Assembly (NCBI GenBank): GCA_022796855.1
Contig: JAAWJM010000002.1
Span: 54,733 to 118,732 of the forward strand
From: Clostridia bacterium
GTDB taxonomy: Bacteria; Bacillota; Clostridia; TANB77; CAG-508
Reading direction: 5' to 3'
DNA length: 64,000 bases
In this document: positions 60,896 through 64,000 of the stretch, piece after piece
How positions within the stretch are numbered: the stretch's first letter is position 1
Layout of the letters: each line of letters opens with the position of its first letter
Position numbers and translations under genes: made by a program
The notes under the pieces: model-generated
The model's input: the letters and a program-made list of their open reading frames with translations, nothing else
What the model was told of the DNA's origin: nothing
The model's database searches: none

Positions 60896-61246
60896 ATGAA
60901 AAAGATAAGTACCTTGAATCTTAAAATTGGTAAAAAGTTAAAAACTGCACGAATTACTGCTGGATATACTCAAGAACAGATTTCTGAAAAATTAAACTGT
61001 TCTAGTAGATATATTGGTTTGATTGAAACAAATCGAACCAATGGAAGTATTGAATTCATTATAGAACTTTGTAATCTTTATGGGATTTCTCTAAATGATG
61101 TTTATGGTGATTACTTAACAATTAAGTACACTAATGAAATGAAAAATCTCTCTAGTATTATAGGTTATAATCAACTAAGCGAAGAATATAAGTCTATTAT
61201 TGATAACAATATTGAATATCTAAATATATTACAAAAAAGAAAATAG
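60896..61246 (+). CDS. XRE-family transcriptional regulator
   Basis: 116 residues. Helix-turn-helix at about 10-66: IGKKLKTARITAGYTQEQIS, CSSRYIGLIETNRTNGSIEF, ELCNLYGISLNDVY. It is the closest relative in this window of the chromosomal regulator at 16857. RBS GAGGGAGGG. It ends in a strong terminator shared with the convergent methyltransferase gene. Confidence 0.85.
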   Translation: MKKISTLNLKIGKKLKTARITAGYTQEQISEKLNCSSRYIGLIETNRTNGSIEFIIELCNLYGISLNDVYGDYLTIKYTNEMKNLSSIIGYNQLSEEYKSIIDNNIEYLNILQKRK

Positions 61247-61272
61247 AGCATTAAATCACTGCTCTATTTTCT
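61238..61272. terminator. Bidirectional terminator
   Basis: Perfect 12-bp stem (61238-61249 with 61261-61272) between the XRE gene and the convergent methyltransferase gene; T-rich on both sides. Confidence 0.75.
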
Positions 61273-61278
61273 TCTCTT

Positions 61279-62044
61279 CTATTCCTTGTAAAATACTAAT
61301 AGCTTAGTTCTAACTCCTGTTCCACTTTCTTTAAAACTATTTGGTGGTAATATATACTCACTACCGTTTACTTCTTTAAACCATTTTAAAAATTCTTTGC
61401 TTTTTTTACTCTCTCTACTTAAAATCATATTACTTGCAACTGTTATTAGTATTCCGTTTTCTTTTATAAATTTATAAGCATATCTTATATGTTCTTGTTC
61501 TTCTGAAAACGGTGGATTCATTAGAATAACATCCATTCTTTTATCTGTATTAAATTCTAAAAAATCTATATTTAATGGATGGTAACCTTTGTTTCTTAAA
61601 AATTCACAATGAATTGGATTTTTTTCTATGCATGTTATACTAGCATTTGGGAATTCCTCCTTTACAATATCTAGTATATGCCCTTGTCCGACAAGATGGT
61701 TCCAGAACTTCTATTTTGTCGTATTTATTATCTTGTATTAAGCCTAACATTTCATATATTACTTCCTTTGGTGTATAAAAAAAGTCAGTTGATTTTTTCC
61801 AATCAGTTACTTCTTTTGTTTTTATTGCATTTCTTAACATAGCACTTATATCATATTCAAACTTGTGTGCTTTTAATTTTTTATCCCATTTTGCTCCCAT
61901 TGCTACAAGAACTTTATTTACTCTTTCATACAACATTCTTTCTAATTGTCCTTTTGGTAAAAAGAATAAATTTCCTTCAATATATCCTTCTTTTAATATT
62001 TCAATTACATCATCTTCCAATTCTATTCTTATATTTTTTGACAT
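61279..62044 (-). pseudogene. Phage-type class I (adenine-specific) DNA methyltransferase, frameshifted
   Basis: Two frames make one enzyme of about 255 residues. The first (from 62044) has an N-terminal helical part and TDFFYTPKEVIYEML, then EVLEPSC. One base (at the CCG 61688-61690) breaks the SAM motif, which should read EPSCGQGHILDIV. The other frame continues ITCIEKNPIHCEFLRNKGY, then the catalytic MNPPF (NPPF, adenine-N6 type) and GTGVRTKLLVF. Removing one base restores the whole. RBS GGGAGG. The break creates an in-frame CGG. Confidence 0.8.
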
Positions 62045-62063
62045 ATTTTTCCTCCCTAACTAA

Positions 62064-62099
62064 AAAATCACTTTAGCTTTAATACTAAAATGATTTTTA
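62064..62099 (-). terminator. Terminator after the 159-residue gene
   Basis: 14-bp stem with one G-U pair on the minus strand, ending in five T, overlapping the stop of the upstream gene. Confidence 0.65.
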
Positions 62100-62576
62100 T
62101 ATAAATGTAGATAATATAGCTTGTATTCCTTCTACATCATTTATTGATTTTCCAAAATCTCTCATCGCTATCATAGTTTCTGTTTTTATATCATCGTTAT
62201 GTAATATATGTAATTTTATTTTTTTGGTATTTATGTCCTGAAATGCTTTAAATTCGTTAATACAGGCAAATATAATACTCCTGTTATTATCAAATACTGT
62301 TAAGAAGTAAAATATATATTTGTACTTTTCCCATATCGTTTTAACAAAGGTTCTTATTTCAGGAATCATATAGATTTCTCTTACATCATTATTATATCCA
62401 TCAAATGTAAGATATAATTTTCCTTTTGCATCTTTTCCTGCCTTCTTTAATATTTCTAAACTTTTTTCTATTCGCTTAAAATCTCTTTTTACAACTTCTC
62501 TTTTACTAGCTGAATATAGTATTATTTCAACTCTTTTTACTTGTTCTATACTTTCAATAGAATCATATACTCTCAT
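62097..62576 (-). CDS. 159-residue hypothetical protein
   Basis: Unrecognised soluble alpha/beta protein: MRVYDSIESIEQVKRVEIIL, a basic segment SKREVVKRDFKRIEKSLEIL, LYLTFDGYNNDVREIY and IFYFLTVFDNNRSIIFACIN. RBS AGGAGG. It lies between the methyltransferase and PAPS-reductase-like genes on the same strand and is probably a phage-type accessory protein. Confidence 0.6.
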   Translation of the reverse strand: MRVYDSIESIEQVKRVEIILYSASKREVVKRDFKRIEKSLEILKKAGKDAKGKLYLTFDGYNNDVREIYMIPEIRTFVKTIWEKYKYIFYFLTVFDNNRSIIFACINEFKAFQDINTKKIKLHILHNDDIKTETMIAMRDFGKSINDVEGIQAILSTFI

Positions 62577-62595
62577 TTTATTCCTCCTAATATTT

Positions 62596-63576
62596 TTATA
62601 TTTTAAAACTCCAAACTGGAATACTGATTTTAGTTTTTCTACATTCTAACCAATACCCTTGCTTTTTTTCTTCATCCATTGTACCTAATCCGTATCTTAC
62701 ATACATCTCTTCTTCAGATGGTATGATTTTTTCTGTATTTAATTCTCTCTTTGCTAGTTCCACTGCTTGTTCTTTTGAATATTTTTGCTTTGAAACTGCA
62801 ATTATACATTGCCCTTCTTCATCATAAAAAACATCATAGTTAAATTTACTCACTCTAAATCTCACTCCTTCCAATTTAATCCAAAACTTATATGCATTCT
62901 CTTCTAAACTACTATTTGTAGCATTAATCCATATTTCATATGTCAATTTACGTATCTTTTCAAAGTATTTTGGTAAATACAGATAGTAATTCTTTAATTC
63001 CTTATTATTTTTATTAGAGCAACACCAACAAGAAACTCGATCAAGTACATCATATAAACGAATATTGTTCTCTTTCCAGAAAAAACCTTTTTTATAGCAA
63101 TACTCTAAACAATCTTTCTCTTTCATACTCCATTCTACTAATGGTAATAATTTATGCTTGTTATTTTCTTTCTGAATTCTTTTCTGTTCATCTACAGCTA
63201 TACCGTATATATTCTTGATAATTTTCTCCATAGTTTGTTTTTAAATATTTTGCAATTGTTGTAAGCTTTTCAGTTGTTCCCCATCGACATTTTCCACCGA
63301 CATAAACCATATCCATATTGAATTCTACCATCTCTTTTATGAACCTCTTTCTTTAGCATTTTATATAAAAACGTCTCTTTCGGTTTTAATTCTGTAAATT
63401 TTATGTTTTCGTTTTTTAGAATTTCTTTAACTTTATCTCTTGTATCATAAATAGCCTGAAATTCCATTCCGTGTATCATAGAATATAACCTCGTTTATTG
63501 GATATTTTTTCTCTATTAATAATAAAAGCATTGATAAACTATCTTTACCGAAGCTAACACTTGCTATATATTTCAT
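62596..63576 (-). pseudogene. Phage-type PAPS-reductase-like PP-loop protein with three +1 breaks
   Basis: Restored length about 325 residues, matching the phosphoadenosine-phosphosulfate reductase-like proteins of phages and elements (ATP-binding PP-loop family, often near DNA modification genes). In order: MKYIASVSFGKDS (PP-loop), FYDT|GMEFQAIYDTRDKV, GYGLC|GGKCRWGTTEKL, YI|GIAVDEQKR, LLPLVEWSMKEKDCLEYCY and DRVSCWCCSNKN. Bars mark single extra bases at 63469-63471, 63297-63299 and 63204-63206. Only the last frame (63231-62596) is long as it stands. Each extra base creates an in-frame CGG just before a glycine codon. Confidence 0.8.
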
Positions 63577-63757
63577 AACTAGCCATAATTCTATCCATTA
63601 TGGCGAATAAGCCTGTCCTCCCAAGCTACTTACAAAAATGTTTTCACGCTGTTATGGCTTATTTTATATAATAATTCCCAACCTTTATTACAACCCTCTT
63701 CAGGGATAGTTATGATTTCACTTCCTTTCCTTTTTGCATATCTTCCTTAAATTTTAA
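63577..63757 (-). other. Gap with a coding-like remnant
   Basis: Between the PAPS-reductase-like start and the terminator at 63758, one minus-strand frame reads KRKGSEIITIPEEGCNKGWE then LLYKISHNSVKTFL and stops near 63655. It lacks a start codon. It may be a broken phage-type gene; nothing else is seen. Confidence 0.3.
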
Positions 63758-63789
63758 AAGGATATAGAAATTCTATTCCCTATATCCTT
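63758..63789 (-). terminator. Terminator after the last gene
   Basis: Perfect 10-bp stem (63758-63767 with 63780-63789); on the minus strand it ends in TTTT. Confidence 0.7.
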
Positions 63790-63794
63790 ATTTT

Positions 63795-63995
63795 TTAATT
63801 TTCTTTATAAGCATAATGTTCATTGCTAAGTTTATAAACATTAGCTTTGCTTTCGAGTAATTTTTCCATTACATTTTTATTAGTATCTTCCGTTGTTATA
63901 TTTATTTCTAGTATTCTATCTATTAAATTAACTGCATCATTTAGTTTCTTTATGTCGAGAATATAGATATATTCAAACAACTCTTTTGCTTCCAT
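63795..63995 (-). CDS. 66-residue hypothetical protein
   Basis: Helical and acidic (MEAKELFEYIYILDIKKL, then VMEKLLESKANVYKL). The start codon is 5 bases from the window edge, so the ribosome site cannot be seen and the true start may be further upstream. Followed by a good terminator. Confidence 0.5.
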   Translation of the reverse strand: MEAKELFEYIYILDIKKLNDAVNLIDRILEINITTEDTNKNVMEKLLESKANVYKLSNEHYAYKEN

Positions 63996-64000
63996 TATAA

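Larger units (their letters stand above)
44420..64000. mobile_element. Second integrative element, left part only (at least 19.5 kb)
   Basis: Starts at the junction inside the peroxiredoxin gene (about 44400-44430) and runs past the right edge. It opens with two large serine recombinases. Cargo is regulatory and small-protein rich. The phage-type genes at the right (DUF3789, DUF6076, methyltransferase, PAPS-reductase-like) favour a prophage or phage-derived element, but no capsid, tail, portal or conjugation gene is in view. Its other end should carry the first 35-40 codons of the peroxiredoxin. Confidence 0.7.

Noticed and set aside
61279-63576. CGG reassigned to a stop or another amino acid in this organism
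   Set aside because: The frame, not just the residue, changes at each site, and CGG is used in frame in the 55902 gene without disturbance.
44455-64000. Complete prophage
   Set aside because: No capsid, portal, terminase, tail or lysis genes are in view; only phage-type accessory genes are seen.

Overview
The window is AT-rich chromosomal DNA of a low-GC Firmicute, most likely an uncultured gut Clostridium-like bacterium. The signs are a thiN beside a P-loop/Asp23 fusion, DUF1540, a dockerin-bearing M6 protease, a PF09820-type AAA/PD-(D/E)XK protein, BlaI and Spo0A-type regulators, and strong GGAGG ribosome sites. Layout: 0-20.7 kb is mostly chromosomal housekeeping: cmk (cut by the window edge), an Asp23-like ATPase, thiN, an MFS transporter, two membrane glycosyltransferases, rpsO and pnp, pyruvate kinase, an alpha-glucan phosphorylase, an XRE regulator, an M15 peptidase, BlaI, and a small Nudix/MmcQ/PHP cluster. 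20.8-24 kb holds an AlbA_2/ATPase gene and a pepD-like dipeptidase, each broken by one base, plus a truncated unknown gene. 24.02-37.21 kb is an apparently complete integrative element of about 13.2 kb. It is bounded by an 11-bp core repeat, with a large serine recombinase at its left end. It carries a Fic protein, a nuclease-fold protein, two metabolic operons (NIF3-domain protein/ALDH; hydrolase/2-hydroxyacid dehydrogenase/SDR/RidA) that share an unusual four-box promoter and leader, and a TOTE-type primase-helicase flanked by direct repeats. 37.3-44.4 kb returns to the chromosome: an RNA m5U methyltransferase, a dockerin metalloprotease coupled to an Ig-like membrane protein, tRNA-Leu(UAG), a DUF1540 protein, and a peroxiredoxin that has lost its N-terminus. 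From about 44.4 kb to the window end lies a second, larger element. It begins with two tandem large serine recombinases that have cut the peroxiredoxin gene; its right end is outside the window. Its cargo is mainly regulatory: two Spo0A-like response regulators, an ECF sigma factor with a DUF4179 membrane protein and a double zinc-finger protein, AbrB and XRE regulators, a tyrosine recombinase next to loxP-like repeats, secreted proteins including a lectin-amidase, and decayed phage-type methyltransferase and PAPS-reductase-like genes. The most unusual signals are: reconstructed attL/attR arms of the first element; four operator boxes that co-vary and keep the same spacing at two promoters; a 13-6-13 inverted repeat and direct copies in front of the tyrosine recombinase; and four +1 frame disruptions that each fall on an in-frame CGG directly before a conserved glycine codon.
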